64,000 bases of DNA from Bigelowiella natans CCMP2755 (GCA_000320545.1 ADNK01003276.1:115315-179314); one strand, 5' to 3'; positions 1 through 12,993 are shown, counted from the stretch's first letter. A program made the numbers and translations. Notes: generated by a model from the sequence alone, not told the origin.

Positions 1-3000
1 TGCGCGTATCCTGCTAGATGGCCACTACTCAAATATAATATCCAGAATTGTAGCATGGAGAGAACGAATCTGCTGATATACTTAAGTCATCTCGTGTCGC
101 GTTTTCTAACAACTAGGGTGGCAACCTCTACGGACAGATAGGAGATGGTAAAACTAATGCCAAACCGATTTTCTCTAAACCCAAAATTGATAGTAGAATC
201 TCTGCTTCGTTGCGTTATAATTCATTCTTAGAAATGATAATAGTAAATGAGAAAATATTGATGGCCAGGTACTCAAACACATCGACCGACACCCGTAGCT
301 GTGTCATCGCTTTCAAATGTGAGTTTCTCTCATTTTTTATTTCTTCTCTCCCCCCCCCCCCTTCCCTCCATTCAAGCAAGCAATTTGGTTTCATCTAATC
401 GCTGTCTGTCGCTGTTTATCCGTCGATATCTGTTCTCCACCAACGTCGCAAACCGGCCTAAGGCCTCTTATCACCAAACACCCTTCGCCAGCATTGCCTA
501 CAGCTGACCGCAGAAACGCCTGAAACCCTTACTTACAGGTTTCTTTTGTCACTGGTGGGGGTTACCACACGTGTGCAATTCACTCTGGTGGCAATCTCTC
601 ATGTTGGGTAAGAGCCAACTAGATCTTTCGATGAAAGAAGTTTCTGCATAGCTCGTCCTCGTCGTCGTCCTTCCTCCTCCTCCTCCTCTCCCCCCTCCCC
701 TCCTCTAAGCTACTTCTTTGAATAGGGAAGGAACACATGGGGGCAATGTGGCAACGGAAGAATGATATCCGCCGAGACGACGCCACAACATGTAATATTA
801 ATCGAAGTGCTACAACCATCTGAGGATGGGGATGGGCCCTTGATGCAAGACCTTCTCTCTCGTTTAAGTCACACGAGTCCGCTCTGTGGTAAACATATGG
901 CCGATTAACCACTCAATCTAGGAATAACTATATAGGTACCCCTCCCTGCTGCGGCCACGAAAGTTGCTTTAGCACGTGCTGTGTCGTGTGCCCTTCTTTC
1001 CACACAGAGGTGAGTGCTTCTCTGTCCAATCAGCATTGAGATGAACCGACTCGCGTTGGTTAGTAGATTGGGGAGTTGAGAGGCTGAAAGCATCAGGCCA
1101 ATGGAATAGAGGAGATACAACCTTGCGTGCAGAGTCGGCACGTGCTAGAAGGCCTTTTGTGTGCTGAGCCCGAAAACAACGAATGTTATTGGGCGAAATC
1201 TTCGGCATTTCCATGCATCTACTAAACAAAATCCATGGCTCTTGATAGCGTTTGATTGGCTTTTAATGCCTATATGCCTTTTCACCAGAATTATGTGCTG
1301 GGGCGAAAACACCTACGGCGTTGTTGGAGATGGTACCTATATCAATAGGACTTCACCTAGGTGTGTCACCAACCAATAATGCCATCTTACAGTAGATAGG
1401 TTACTACTGCTATCGTCAATCTGCACTTCCTTTCGGCTATCAACTCTCCTATCCTATTTGCACGCATGATCATCTTACATTGGTGGTCGCTGGAACACAT
1501 TATTTCCTCTGCTTGCTGCGCAGATATGTTGACGTCTCGTCCAGCGAAAGATTTTCCGACATCTCGGCTGGGTTTCACCACATTTGTGCCGTCAAAGCTG
1601 ATGGTCCGTCTTGCGAGGATTGATTCCGCAGTTTATCAATAATGAGTAGAAGGCGGCGTGTAACTGATGAGATGCTCGTCAATAGGTTGTGGGATTATGT
1701 GCTGGGGCTCAAACACTTTTGGACAACTGGGTGTTGGCAGTAATACTGCTCAAAATAAACCTGTGGGAACGCTAACGGCTCACTGGTAATATGCCCTACT
1801 CTCTTTGGCCATCAAGCGGTTACAAAATCTACTACATTTCATGAATGTGCCTTGCAAGGTTCAACATGCGTGTTTACGTCCAGGAATGTACACAACACAA
1901 ACATAATTATTCTCATGGATTTGCTGTTAGAGCAGCTGCTTCACACATGTGTGAGGGATAGAAAAGATTGAATGCGCACCGAGAGCAACAACAATTTTTG
2001 GGAAAGATTCCAATTCCATCACTTCTGCATTTGTCGTCAGTATTACTCGGGCCCCCACAACGTTAACGCCAACGATATCACCACCCACGACTGCCAATCC
2101 GACCACTACTTCTCCTTCATACAGCCCATCCACTGTCAGTCCATTAACATTCTCGCCCACGAAGGTAATAAGCCAACTGGTACTTCTCTCCTCCGTAAGA
2201 AAACCATAAAATACGGGACTAGTCGGGACAAATAAAACGCGTAACATGCACACAACACATAACGGACACAGATGTGCACCTACCAGTAGCTGGATTCAAT
2301 TCCATTCTCATAATTGATAAAAACAAATGAAATAGAACAGATAATAGCCCACGCTTTTTCTGTGTGCGTGTGAGGCAGGGAGAGAGAGGAGGGGGGAAGG
2401 AGAGAAGAATGTAGATTGGGAACACCTGCGGGCAGTGTTGTCCCTGAATTCAAGTTAAATTAGAAAGGGAAAGGGAAATGTAAAACTCGATTTTCTTCTT
2501 ATTATTATTGCAGTTGGGGCCTACACCTATTTCAGCGCAGTTTTCCGACACATACCAATCAGTGCGCATGAGTTTCCACCGCAGTACAAACCAGCCGGTT
2601 GAACTGACCCTGAAAGCGACCTGCGATGCTCTACTTCATCCTTCTTCCGTGGCATTACTCGGCACAAATTACGGGTGGTAAGCTGTTTACGATGATGATG
2701 ATGATGATGATGATAATGCTGAGAGGGAGATCATTAACCATGTGCGTTTATTTCGTGCGTGATTCCTCCCTGCGGCCGCTTTGTGATGATTCTGCTGTCG
2801 CCTTCCTTCCTATGATGTTCATCTCGGTTGTTCTTCGGCCTTTTGGTTGTCACCACTTTACACTATTCTTCCACCTTGTCATTCCGTTCTCAACTGTCGG
2901 CAACACGCAGGTGCTATTGGGAGGGCCCGACAGTGTTTGTTGTCACGCTAGGGGATGGCTTTCTTCTCGTTCCGGGAAATACGCTGACTCTCATCCAGGA

Positions 3001-3254
3001 CACTATCCAGGCCGAGAACAATGCGCTTGAGAGAAATGGCGATTCAGCAGTGGTAAGAATTGTCATTATACATGTGGAGTTACTGATTGTTCACAGAGGG
3101 CGAGAACCAAACGTAGTAGAAACAAAGTCTACTACTTATTATTCATGAGAGATAGTAATATATGTTTGCGGAAATAAATCATTTTCTTCCAGTTGCCACG
3201 ATACCCTGAATCACTTGTTTCTCCAATATCCTCAATCTCAACCCCCCCCTCCCC

Positions 3255-3299
<45 letters not shown>

Positions 3300-3663
3300 G
3301 CCCCCCCGCACTCCAAATACAAACATCCCTTTACTGTTCTCACTTCCAACTTGGAAATGTAGTTTTAACAATATTTACTTTAATTCAAGGTGGTCTCTCG
3401 CGCATCGACGAATATTGACGTGAGCGTCGTGATTGTCGGCGAAACGGTTTTTGGAACGTGTGGCGGCGTGGCGGAATTGACGGCGAACGGAGAAGGATCG
3501 ATTGCGAAGCCATTCACGTGAGATATAGCTGCTCTTCTTTCCATTTGTGGTGTTAGATATTTGAGTAGTTTTCGAGATAATGCGAGGAGGAGGACCGTTC
3601 TTTTTACTAGAGGATTTTGATTCCTATTAGTGTTGGTTTCACACGTTGATTCTCTTTCTCTCG

Positions 3664-3707
<44 letters not shown>

Positions 3708-5627
3708 GTCTCTCTCTCTTCCTCGCTTCCTCTCTTCCTGCTGCCACTTCTTATAACCTACATAGTCTTATGCGAATTGTGTGTGAGCGACACTTGTGTG
3801 CTGTTTACGTGCTTATGCGTGTGTGATGGACGTACGTGCAATGGTATGTAGTGTGATTACGTCAACATATATGCACCTAATACAGATATACCTGGTATAT
3901 CGTCAACAACACGGGCTTGGACTGGGAGAAATCTCTGAATGCCCTCGCACAGCAGACGACGACAAGCGTCCTCACTCTCAACGGAAGTATGATCCCGCTG
4001 GGAGAGAATGTGACCGTTGCGGTGTCGGTCAAAAACTGGCTGAACGACTCTGCGACATCGCAGCTTGGCTTATTGAAGGTAGTGGTTGATATTTGTGTGT
4101 CTCCCATCCTATCGTTTTCTTCACTTATGACCCATTATCATCATCATTATTAATTATTATTATATTATCATTGGCATGCTGGTATTTTATCGACAACGAA
4201 TATTTACCTGCACCAAGGTTGGCGATGTCGTCCCATCACTGACTCTTCCCAGCTCAAGCAATCTCACAACAAGAAGGAGCCGAATAACAGACATTAATGT
4301 GCAGGTAGTAGTAGTAGTAGTAGCCCACTGTATTCCAAGCACAGATCTTTAAAGGAGAAGCGTCTTCCTTGCGATATTTTTCCACGTCCAAGGAGAAAAG
4401 CGCGGTTGCAGGACACTGCCCGCCACATACAAATATTGGGTCGTTTTTTACGCTCATCACACCTATCGAATTTAGAAAATGTTGCTTTGTCCCCCCCCCT
4501 CCCAAGGTCCGCACGCCGAAATGCATCCCAAACCTCCGCGTCGACGCGTTCTGGTCCCAGGTCGCAGGGCCCCATGCTATTTCGATGACGGACGCGCGCT
4601 CTGCGTACCTGCGCATCCCAGCTTTCTCGCTCGACGTTCTCGCCACGTACCAGCTGCGGCTTGTGGTCAAGGCTGTGTCGCGGCAGACAAACGCCACCCT
4701 AGGCCAGCAATCGGTGGATTTCTATCTGAAGGTTGAGAACGAAGATCTCGAGGCAACGATTGCCGGAGGTGCGTCGGTGTGCGCGTGCGGCTACACATGC
4801 GCATGTATGAGTGCGCGTGTCGTGTGTCCATGACTGCAGGGCTGGAGAGGGGGGCGGAGAAGAAAGCGGGAGATAAAGAAGCCTAAAGCCGTAGGAGAAT
4901 GATTGATGTTTATTTCTACAGTTTCGTTTCACCCCCTTTCACTAGCTTTTCTTACTTTCTTTCTTTCTTTCTTTGAATTTTCCCATTCTTCTCCTAGGTT
5001 CTTCTCGCACCATCCCAGTGTCCGGAAATGCGTACGATATCAACTTCGACGCGTCGGCCTCTACCGATCCCGCCTACCCCTTAGCAGCATCCGGCCTTTC
5101 GTTCAACTGGTCACTGTTCCAAGTCGTCTCCTCCTCGCTAACTCTCGTAAGTCTGAGCTCATCCAGTGGTGCTACTTTGTCCCTTTCCACCGCTCAACTC
5201 AATGCTGATAGGTAGTTGAAGAATCATCTCTCCATTACCATAAGAAAGAGAGAAAATAACATAAAATCAGAGCACATCGTTTGAATGTCCAATCCTCCCA
5301 TACACATCCTTCGTCTTCAATATCCATCTTTTCCTCTTCAGTGAATACTTAATGCGAGTGAGCGTATCCACAAATCGCTCGCAATCGATCACAGCGGTGG
5401 CGTCGCAGACTATCATCACAACATCTCTTCCAGCACCAAGGGTATGTAAGCCTAACTAGCAACATCTAAAGTGAGACGATGACAGAATAAGCGCAGTTGT
5501 TGAAGTATGGCTGTGGACAACAACAGTGGTTTCATAAGACGTTTATGCGGGAGAAGGAGAAGAGGGAGAATAGATGGGAGAAAGGGGTGGGTGAATATCA
5601 TGAAAAGAGAACGTTTTGGGACGAATC

Positions 5628-5685
<58 letters not shown>

Positions 5686-6164
5686 AGCGATTTACCCCTT
5701 GCCTTGCCCATTTCATGTATTTGCCTCTCTCAATTGGCAGGTTACACTCGGTGTCAATCTCGATAAAAGAGTTCAAGATCCGCACAAGAAGCTGGTGCTC
5801 AATGGAAGAGCTGTGCGCGACGACAGCACGAGCGGCAATGACGATCCATCCCTCGCCCTCTCATGGTCAAGTGACGCAACGGATTTTAACATCTCGGATC
5901 GCGCCAACTTGAGATCGGCAATAGATGCGAGAGATCTGGTCATCGCACCGAACGTGCTCATCCCGGGGAAAACCTACAAGTTCACCGTCCAGTCTACGGT
6001 CTTTGCAGGGGGAGCTGCGGTAATTTGCTTCAATAGCATCGCTCCAAAACACACATGTTGTGTTTGTGTTTGCATGCCAAGTGTGGCGACAGACCCACGT
6101 GATTTGAGCTGAGCAGCTTCCCTTGCCCATTAAGTAGTACTACTTACATTGCTGCTGTCTAAAA

Positions 6165-6213
<49 letters not shown>

Positions 6214-6817
6214 CTCTCTCTTCTACCTGCAGGCCGTCGGTTCCGCATCCATTTCAGTCCGAGTGAATTCCCCTCCAGGATCAGGCTCCTGCGTGTCATC
6301 TCCAGATGTAGGCGTCGCCTTTGAAACCGATTTCATCCTCTCCTGTGAAGGGTTCGTAGATGATGCGGAGGACCTTCCCCTTCGCTTCAAGTACCAATCC
6401 GTCAACGGCGAGAACGCGGCAGCCGCACTCGCCAGCCCGGCCACTTACACCGCGACCCAGAGCTCCACATACCTAGACATCTGCAGGTTTCGTGACCTCC
6501 AGTCTTACAAAACAAAGCTTGCAGCTCCTCTTGGGTCCTCCTCCCCGAGGCTGCTGGTAAGGGCCATCGTGAGTGATAATCTGGGTTCGGAAGGCTACTA
6601 TTACTTCGCAACGAACGTTACGCAACCGACCACTCTCAATCTCACCAAGTCGAATCGTGCGTTGACCGAGCGACTGGAGGAGGGCGACACGCAGTCGTTT
6701 GTGGCAGAAGTGGTAAAGATTCCGGAAGGGGTGGGGGGGGAGGGGGGGGGGGGGGTGGACAATAAATCTTCGAGCGATATCTTACGTTTGTGCCGCGCTC
6801 TTCTCCTCTCACTCTCA

Positions 6818-6863
<46 letters not shown>

Positions 6864-8019
6864 CCATATCTTCTGTCTCCGACTCCTTGCGTGTGAACAA
6901 ACACACGTGCGCACACACCCACATACTATCATACCGATGCAATATGATATATGCATGTCGCACACTTGTGATAGGCCGCACTTGCATCGTTCCTCTCGTC
7001 GGATTCTGGTGTGGCGCAAACTACTGACTCGTCCGCAGCAGACGAGCGTGAAGAGCTGCTAAACAAAGTCGCGAGCGTCTCAGTAACCAATCCCTCGAGT
7101 GGGGAATCATCGGCCTCCTCCTTATCACCTCCCGTTATCGCCAGCTTGGCAGAATTCCTCACAGCCTCTTTTCGCCCCGCTGAGATCACCACAAACGTGA
7201 AGTCCAAGACGCTGGATCTCCTTGGGACCGTCACGAATTCGTTCGATGCAAGCTCAACTGCAAAAGCAACTGGAGACGAGGGAGACACTGTAGCATCTGC
7301 TAGCGGGGCTATATCAAATCTGCTCACAGCAGCCTCTAACAATACCGGGACGACAGCCGCGACCAACATGGAGCTTGCGAATGCGGAAAGGCTGGAAAGG
7401 ACACTCTCCGACTTGTCGACGATACTTTCCGTGGGTCTTCTTCCAGGTGATTCTTGTACGTAGCGTGCACATGTGTGCGTTTGGTTGTGTTACTACATGC
7501 TAGGTGGGAAGGGTGAACTGATGGAGGAGGGAGGGGGAGCACACTTGGACTTCATCTGTTTCGGAATCCTCCCTCGCAATGTGGTTTTTGAGGAAACGCG
7601 CACACGCGCACATTCCATTTATTTTCTCTAAGGACCATGCTGACGATTCTCTACCATTGTGTTGCCTTCTCCCCGCCCCCTCCCTTCCTCCTCTACAGGA
7701 GAAGACCAAGTAGTAAAAGGGCAGCAGATTAACACAGGAAGAGCAACCGTTTCTATATCTTCCCGAGTGATGAACCCGGATAGAGCCTTCAACACAACAC
7801 TGACTAGCATCGACGGGGCCACGGTGAGCTTCGAGCTTCTCAACATTTCCTCGTCGGGGGGCGCTACTGGCGTACAGCTGGGATTCATTACAGTTACGGG
7901 GGGGAGAGGAGGATCGCTGTTCCCGTTCACCAGCAACATCACCAGTGCGTACACCAGCAGTCTATCGATAGTAGAAGTCAAGGAAAAGACATTGACTGGA
8001 GGTAGGTGGACGATCCTCC

Positions 8020-8059
<40 letters not shown>

Positions 8060-9306
8060 TTTCATGCTAATGGTAGTAATAATGTGTGCTGCTAGAAGGT
8101 GCTATAGATTTGCCTCGCCCCCGTGCTAGATTTGTGCATGTAGGTGTGTGTCATTCTGCGGTGTCAGTAACTCAATTGCTCCCCTTCCCTCCCCCTCCCC
8201 TTGTGTAACAGTGAGGGAACTTGCGATAGCAAACAAGTCGGTTGCACCGTTTCTCATTCAAGTTCCGACCGATGGAGATGGGGACTCCCTGCCCACAAAC
8301 AGCGATGGCATAGCAGCCGTTCGCCAATGCGTATTTTGGTCTAACGTCACCGGCGGTTGGAGCACAGAAGGCGTCGAGTACAAAGGTAATTGCACCGAGA
8401 TTCGTCAAGACGGGCCTCTGCGAACGAATATACATGTAAATCCTGAAGAAGTATCCTTCCCCCCTCTCCAAATCGTAATAACAATGCTCTTGTCACCAAC
8501 GACTCCTCTTACACAACAGGGCCTAGCGCCGATGGAAACCATAAGTGCGAGTCTAGTCACCTGTCGTCGTTCAGCACCCAGCCGGCCTTCCAAGTGGAAG
8601 TAAACACGTTCTCGGCGAGTGATGCTTCAAACGTCAACGCCTACGACCCGAGCAAGAACCCGGCGATGGCGTTGGCATTAATGCTGATCGGAGTTCTGAT
8701 CCTGCTCTTCCCGCTCACCTATTACATCGACAAGAGCACAGCAAAGTCAAAAGAGCTCATCCTCAAGAACGAGCGAGATTTCTACCGAAGCCTGAATCAT
8801 ACACGTACGAATGCGTGAAAGGCATGCATTAGACCACGACGCCCTAAACAATGCCTTCCGCCCCCCCTTCTTCCCGTACAATTTTCAATCATTCCTTCAT
8901 AGTGCCCCTCCCCCCTCCCCCTCTCTCTCTTCCTCTCCCTCCCGAGAAAAACTAGAAAACCTAGATTAGAAGGATTCAGTGAGAGCTGATCTTACCTATC
9001 TGGTGCAGTAACTTCAAGTTTGTTTGAAAATCGATTTGATGGATACGTATGCTGTGCTGCTGCTAGGCAAGATGCATTACGAAGATCCTCGTTCCCTGCA
9101 AAATTGGAAGGAATCAATCAAGCTTGCCGTGAAGAGGAGGCACCCTTGGCTTTCTTTGTGCATTCGAATGTCCGGGGATTTTATAGACTCGCGGAAAAGG
9201 CTTTTGATTCTTGCCACTCTCACATTCAATGGGGCCGCCGTTTGCGCACTCCTGGTTAGGAAAATACGTTTTCCCAACTATGTCGTGTTGTTTGGTGTTG
9301 TGTGTG

Positions 9307-9346
<40 letters not shown>

Positions 9347-9770
9347 AAAGAAGGAGAGCAGCAGGTCATTATCGTCGTTGTGGTCGTCGTTTGTGTGGAA
9401 GTAGTAACTTTCGTACGAATGACGATAGGTCGGAACGGAGCAGAAGCTGGGGTACATTCAAGGGAACATTGCAACTGCCATTGTTGCGATGTTGATCGGC
9501 TACCCTATACCATACGTCATCACTTCGATATTCGCAAGGAAAACACCACCTAGGTTCAAAGTCAAATTCACACCCGTTGGCCTCGTAGCAGCAATGCCGT
9601 GGTTGCTTTGGGTCGGCTCTATCCTAATGGGGGAGTTTCAAGTTGAGGACGTGGCTGTAGAGGTCGTTTGGGGAGAGGGAAAGTGTGGGTCGGAAATGTG
9701 CTTAATAGAATCATTCACAAAATGTTTTTTCTTGTTTGTAATTATGACACAGTATATATTTAAACCTATT

Positions 9771-9812
<42 letters not shown>

Positions 9813-10379
9813 TGTGCGAACTGTTGTATCTGGATATTAGGATGAAGACGACGCTGGAGCTGATGATGATCCTGGTCCTCGAGCTTTGTTTGTACTTTTC
9901 CTGAGAATGCTGATTTTAAATTCTTCTATTTCGTACATTAATCTGGTCGGCAGCTATTTCGCAGCAGCACTCTTTGCATCCAACACTCCCCATTATCTTT
10001 TCATTCCAAGTGGTTCAGAGATAAGCCGGAATCTCTCTTATTTTCTCCTGTTTCATTTTCCCTACTCTACTTCCAGATCAACGGGATCGTATGGACGACA
10101 AAGACGACAACGATGACGATGACGACGAAGACGAAAAAAAGAATAAAAAGGCCGCAATGGCTGGAGGTGCAGCTGGGGGATTGATTGGAATGTCTGCTGC
10201 TGAATCGTCGAAACAACAGAAACCTGTACGCAAATGACATCTCTGAAGAAAAATTGTCTTATTTTCTCTCCATTTCCTCCCTATGTGGCGCTTTCACTTT
10301 TATTTGTTTAGCATGTGCTAACTTGTGGCTTCAATCCTTGCTCCCGGTAAGCTCAGGTGCAAACTGTTCTGACATCTCT

Positions 10380-10426
<47 letters not shown>

Positions 10427-11238
10427 AGCGGCGGCAGAAGAGCGAAGTCGCGTTCAAGTCCAATCTTAACCTTAATACGTCAGTGCAATCTTTGAACCAA
10501 ATAGACTTGAAAAATCAGAGCACTGTCAGCAATGTGGGGGAAAGCCAACGAATGCTCCTCCGTACCGGCACGAACCTGAACAAAGCTGTGGGAAGAGGCG
10601 ACGACGGTAAGGAGGAAGAAATGGTGCCGATTACGTGCTGCGGAATAATGATTGCCAAGGAACGGGGGAACATTAATTACTCAAAATGGAGTTTCTTGGA
10701 CTTTGTTGGCGCTGCGATTTGTATTGCCGCCGTGGTCGGCTGCGCGTTCATTGTTGTCGTGCTGGGCTATCAAAGCATGGAAGAGGATGGAACTAATTGG
10801 GACATTGTCACATCGGCACTCCTCACATGGCCGCAGGACATCGGAGCACGATTCGTTACGATTGCTTGGCTAGAGGCTGTTCTCACCGCCCCTCTGATAT
10901 TCATATTTTTCCCGTGCTGTGCTGTCTTTGGCGTTTGCAGCTCGGGGACGGGTCGCATTTACTCGAAGCATACCTATACGTTTGATGCAGATGAGGGCGT
11001 TTGTAAACTGGACAAGAATAACTTCGTGACAAGGCTGTATCCTCAAGCGAAAGAGGTGGGGGTGAAAGTTGGATGGCGTGTCATTAGGTTGGCCGATGCG
11101 TCGGTTTCAACCAAACAAGAAACCATCGATCAGCTTCGGAGAATCCACGTGATACATAGGCACTTTGACATCACCTTTGATCCGAGTCCGAAGCGAACAG
11201 AAAGCAAAGCCGCCGCAAAGGGAGCTCCGAGCTTGTGA
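1..11238 (+). CDS. Polycystin-1-like receptor with RCC1 repeats, REJ, GAIN/GPS, about 5 TM and PDZ-like tail (5' end outside window)
   Basis: Multi-exon gene whose 5' end lies to the left of the window. Exons at about 117-330, 530-610, 1290-1375, 1520-1615 and 1690-1785 encode RCC1 repeats (for example CWGENTYGVVGDG, FSDISAGFHHICAVKADG, CWGSNTFGQLGVG). A Pro/Thr/Ser linker follows (about 1950-2175). Exons from 2510 to 6710 read as a REJ/PKD ectodomain (AQFSDTYQSVRMSF, CYWEGPTVFVVTLGDGF). Exons at 6974-8010 form a GAIN-like region and 8211-8816 hold a GPS motif and TM1 (ALALMLIGVLILLFPLTYY). Further membrane segments lie at about 9190-9250, 9465-9530, 10690-10765 and 10850-10935, matching the order of polycystin-1 TM2-TM5. 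An Asp-rich loop is encoded near 9840-9890 and 10090-10140. The last exon (about 10430-11238) ends in a PDZ-like segment (VGVKVGWRVIRLADASVS). I see no PLAT domain and no polycystin channel domain. Inferred role: surface or ciliary receptor. That the RCC1 exons belong to the same transcript is an inference from strand and continuity. Confidence 0.8.
117..1790 (+). other. RCC1-type beta-propeller repeat region of the polycystin-like gene
   Basis: Several short exons each carry part of an RCC1 blade: GGNLYGQIGDGKTNAKP (near 118-170), NTHRPTPVAVSS (near 275-315), VTGGGYHTCAIHSGGNLSCW (near 545-605), then CWGENTYGVVGDGTYINRTSP (1292-1355), SDISAGFHHICAVKADG (about 1558-1605) and CWGSNTFGQLGVGSNT (1697-1745). 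Splice signals cut the blades at similar places, often right after CW or DG, so the repeats probably spread by exon duplication. RCC1 folds are found in nuclear exchange factors and also in extracellular proteins; placement upstream of REJ/GPS suggests the extracellular use here. Confidence 0.8.
3258..3297 (+). repeat. (CT)n microsatellite in intron
   Basis: An uninterrupted CT tract inside an intron of the polycystin-like gene, upstream of the 3' splice site. Similar sense-strand CT tracts occur at about 3668-3712, 5633-5686, 6167-6217, 6816-6860 and 9775-9810 in the same gene. Confidence 0.9.
8020..8059 (+). repeat. (GTA)n triplet microsatellite
   Basis: Perfect GTA/TAG triplet run directly after the splice donor of a GAIN exon. 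The same triplet recurs just after donors elsewhere, for example 4306-4322 and 16010-16035. Confidence 0.9.
8211..8600 (+). other. GPS autoproteolysis motif of the polycystin-like gene
   Basis: Two exons joined across an intron (about 8386-8519) give CVFWSNVTGGWSTEG, then KCESSHLSSFST. GPS motifs have two Trp, four Cys and cleave in His-Leu-Ser/Thr. Both Trp and the HLS tripeptide (8558-8566) are present. The second consensus Cys appears replaced (TEGVEYKG), so one disulfide of the family may be missing. TM1 follows about 40 residues later, as expected. Confidence 0.75.
10386..10425 (+). repeat. (GT)n microsatellite
   Basis: Perfect GT dinucleotide run in the last intron of the polycystin-like gene, immediately before the acceptor of the large final exon. 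Confidence 0.9.
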
Positions 11239-12993
11239 TGGTGGTGAATGTAGTGTCGCCCATTCAAGCACAACAAGCAGACCAGTTTTCATCAGATGGC
11301 GTGCCATCGTTTGTGAAAGCCACAGCGCTGCGCAGTGTCGTGCAACATGGCGCATCGTGGCATTGCGCGGTCCCCACGTGCATGTCGCCTAGATTTTCAT
11401 TCGGTCCGTTTCGTTGGCTCAAAAATAGTTCTGTGTCTGCATCACAGCACAGACGTGTCGTGGGTCGGCGACATGTTGAGCTTATCAGATGGACTGGGTG
11501 CCAGGGTGTGATGAACACGTCAAAAATCTCAATTGCCGTCCCAATAATGTGACTTCACAAGCTAGCGCAAGGCAGTCTAGCAGAGGCCGCATGTCGCTCA
11601 AATTGCACTCATTTGTCTCTGCCATTGCGTGTCCAATCCATCACACGTGCAAGACAGATGTGATTAATCAATTGAACTTGTTCAATGGTCATGCTCATGT
11701 TTAGATATGGCTGTGCAAAGCGCAGCAGCCACAGCGCTGATGTTGAACCTGTTGGTCTCAGCTGTGATGTGTTCCGTGCAATTGAATGCATGCTGTTTCG
11801 GGCTTGATCATCGCGCATTGCGCGCAGCAGTTCGCGTTTCCTTTTCTTCAGATGTCAGTCTTTTTGTTTCGTCGTCGCGTGTCACACATGATGGCAGTGA
11901 GCTGACTCCTCAAGCGACGTTGATGTGTGACACGAAGTGGACATGACAACCCAGCAACACCAGAACAAGTGGTCCACGTCTTCGATTGTGTTTGCAGATT
12001 GTGCAGTGTGCTTCAGCTGCAGTGCGCAGTCCTCTTGGAGTTTGAAGCTGCCAATGTTGCCAACGCTGCGCACCCATGATGCACATTGCACCCACGCGAT
12101 GTGGCAACACTAGCTAGCTAGCTAGGCAGCTTGAGCCTGTCTCCAGTGATCCGAGACATGCAGGGGGTTGAAACCGAGAGTCTTCATGTGCATGGCTCTG
12201 TTTGCATCGATGTCCATTCGTCATGAAAATCAGACAGCACAGCGGACTTGTGTGTGAATGTGCACATCGTTGTTGTGTCGGACGTGAGTCACATCGTGTT
12301 GCGCGCGCACATTGTGCGTCTCTTTTCACTCTGCAGTTCCAGAGTTGTTGGTCGATCGTTCAGTTTTTCGTCGTCTCTCTACATTGTACGTGGCTGTTCA
12401 TTGTTTGCTAAACTGATGTCACACTTGTTGATGAGCATGCTCTGCTGGGCAGCCTCCACAAATGATCCATGTCGTCGATGATGACAATGCCGCGTGCACA
12501 CGCTGCAGAGACCTTCAGCGCTCTGGCGCTCGTGAACTGTTGCGCATGATGGCGATGGTAGATGATCTGATTTCGTCTTCAGTGATGTCCGTGCTTGGAA
12601 CACATCCAAGTCGTTTCACCAGCACGCGTGCATTGCCCTGTGGTGACACCAGCCGTTCACAAGTGTCGATCGATCCACGCGGTCTCACAGAACAACAACG
12701 ACCTCACATTGCCTCGACTTTGCATTTGGCAATGCAAAAATGGGCATCAATGCGTTGTGACGATGGCTGCCATTCGCTGACGACAACAACCAAAGGGAAA
12801 CCCACCTCCATTTTGCTCATCATCAGTCTGATCACGTCCTGGACGAGTGAGGGGCATTTCATCATGATGGTGTTTGCCATTCATTTGAAGCCGCCGATAA
12901 GCGAGGCTTTCACCTTTGAATTGATCGCATAGTCTTGCAGCGTGAACCTCAGTTAAAAAGCAGCACCACGCATCCCCGCCATCGACTTCGGCA
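11239..12993. other. Intergenic region, no recognised gene
   Basis: About 1.75 kb between the polycystin-like stop codon and the proposed SUZ12 start. Open frames of up to about 156 codons exist on both strands, but none shows a recognisable domain or splice structure. The stretch is rich in TG/CA and CpG, nearly free of microsatellites, and unlike the flanking genes. Part of it (about 11712-11752) resembles 56022-56062, and an AGCTAGCT run occurs at 12112-12124, so it may contain a decayed dispersed repeat. Confidence 0.5.

Noticed and set aside
1-1790. Nuclear RCC1 (Ran exchange factor) gene
   Set aside because: Blades run into a secreted-type Pro/Thr linker and REJ exons on the same strand, and lack features specific to Ran GEF; an RCC1-like extracellular propeller fits better.
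12112-12124. AGCTAGCT palindrome as attachment or restriction-type site
   Set aside because: Short, also at 39731 and 56243, and better explained as a word inside a degenerate dispersed repeat.
12462-12932. 156-codon open frame in the 11.2-13.0 kb spacer
   Set aside because: No domain, no splice context and an equally long set of frames on the other strand; composition rather than coding explains it.
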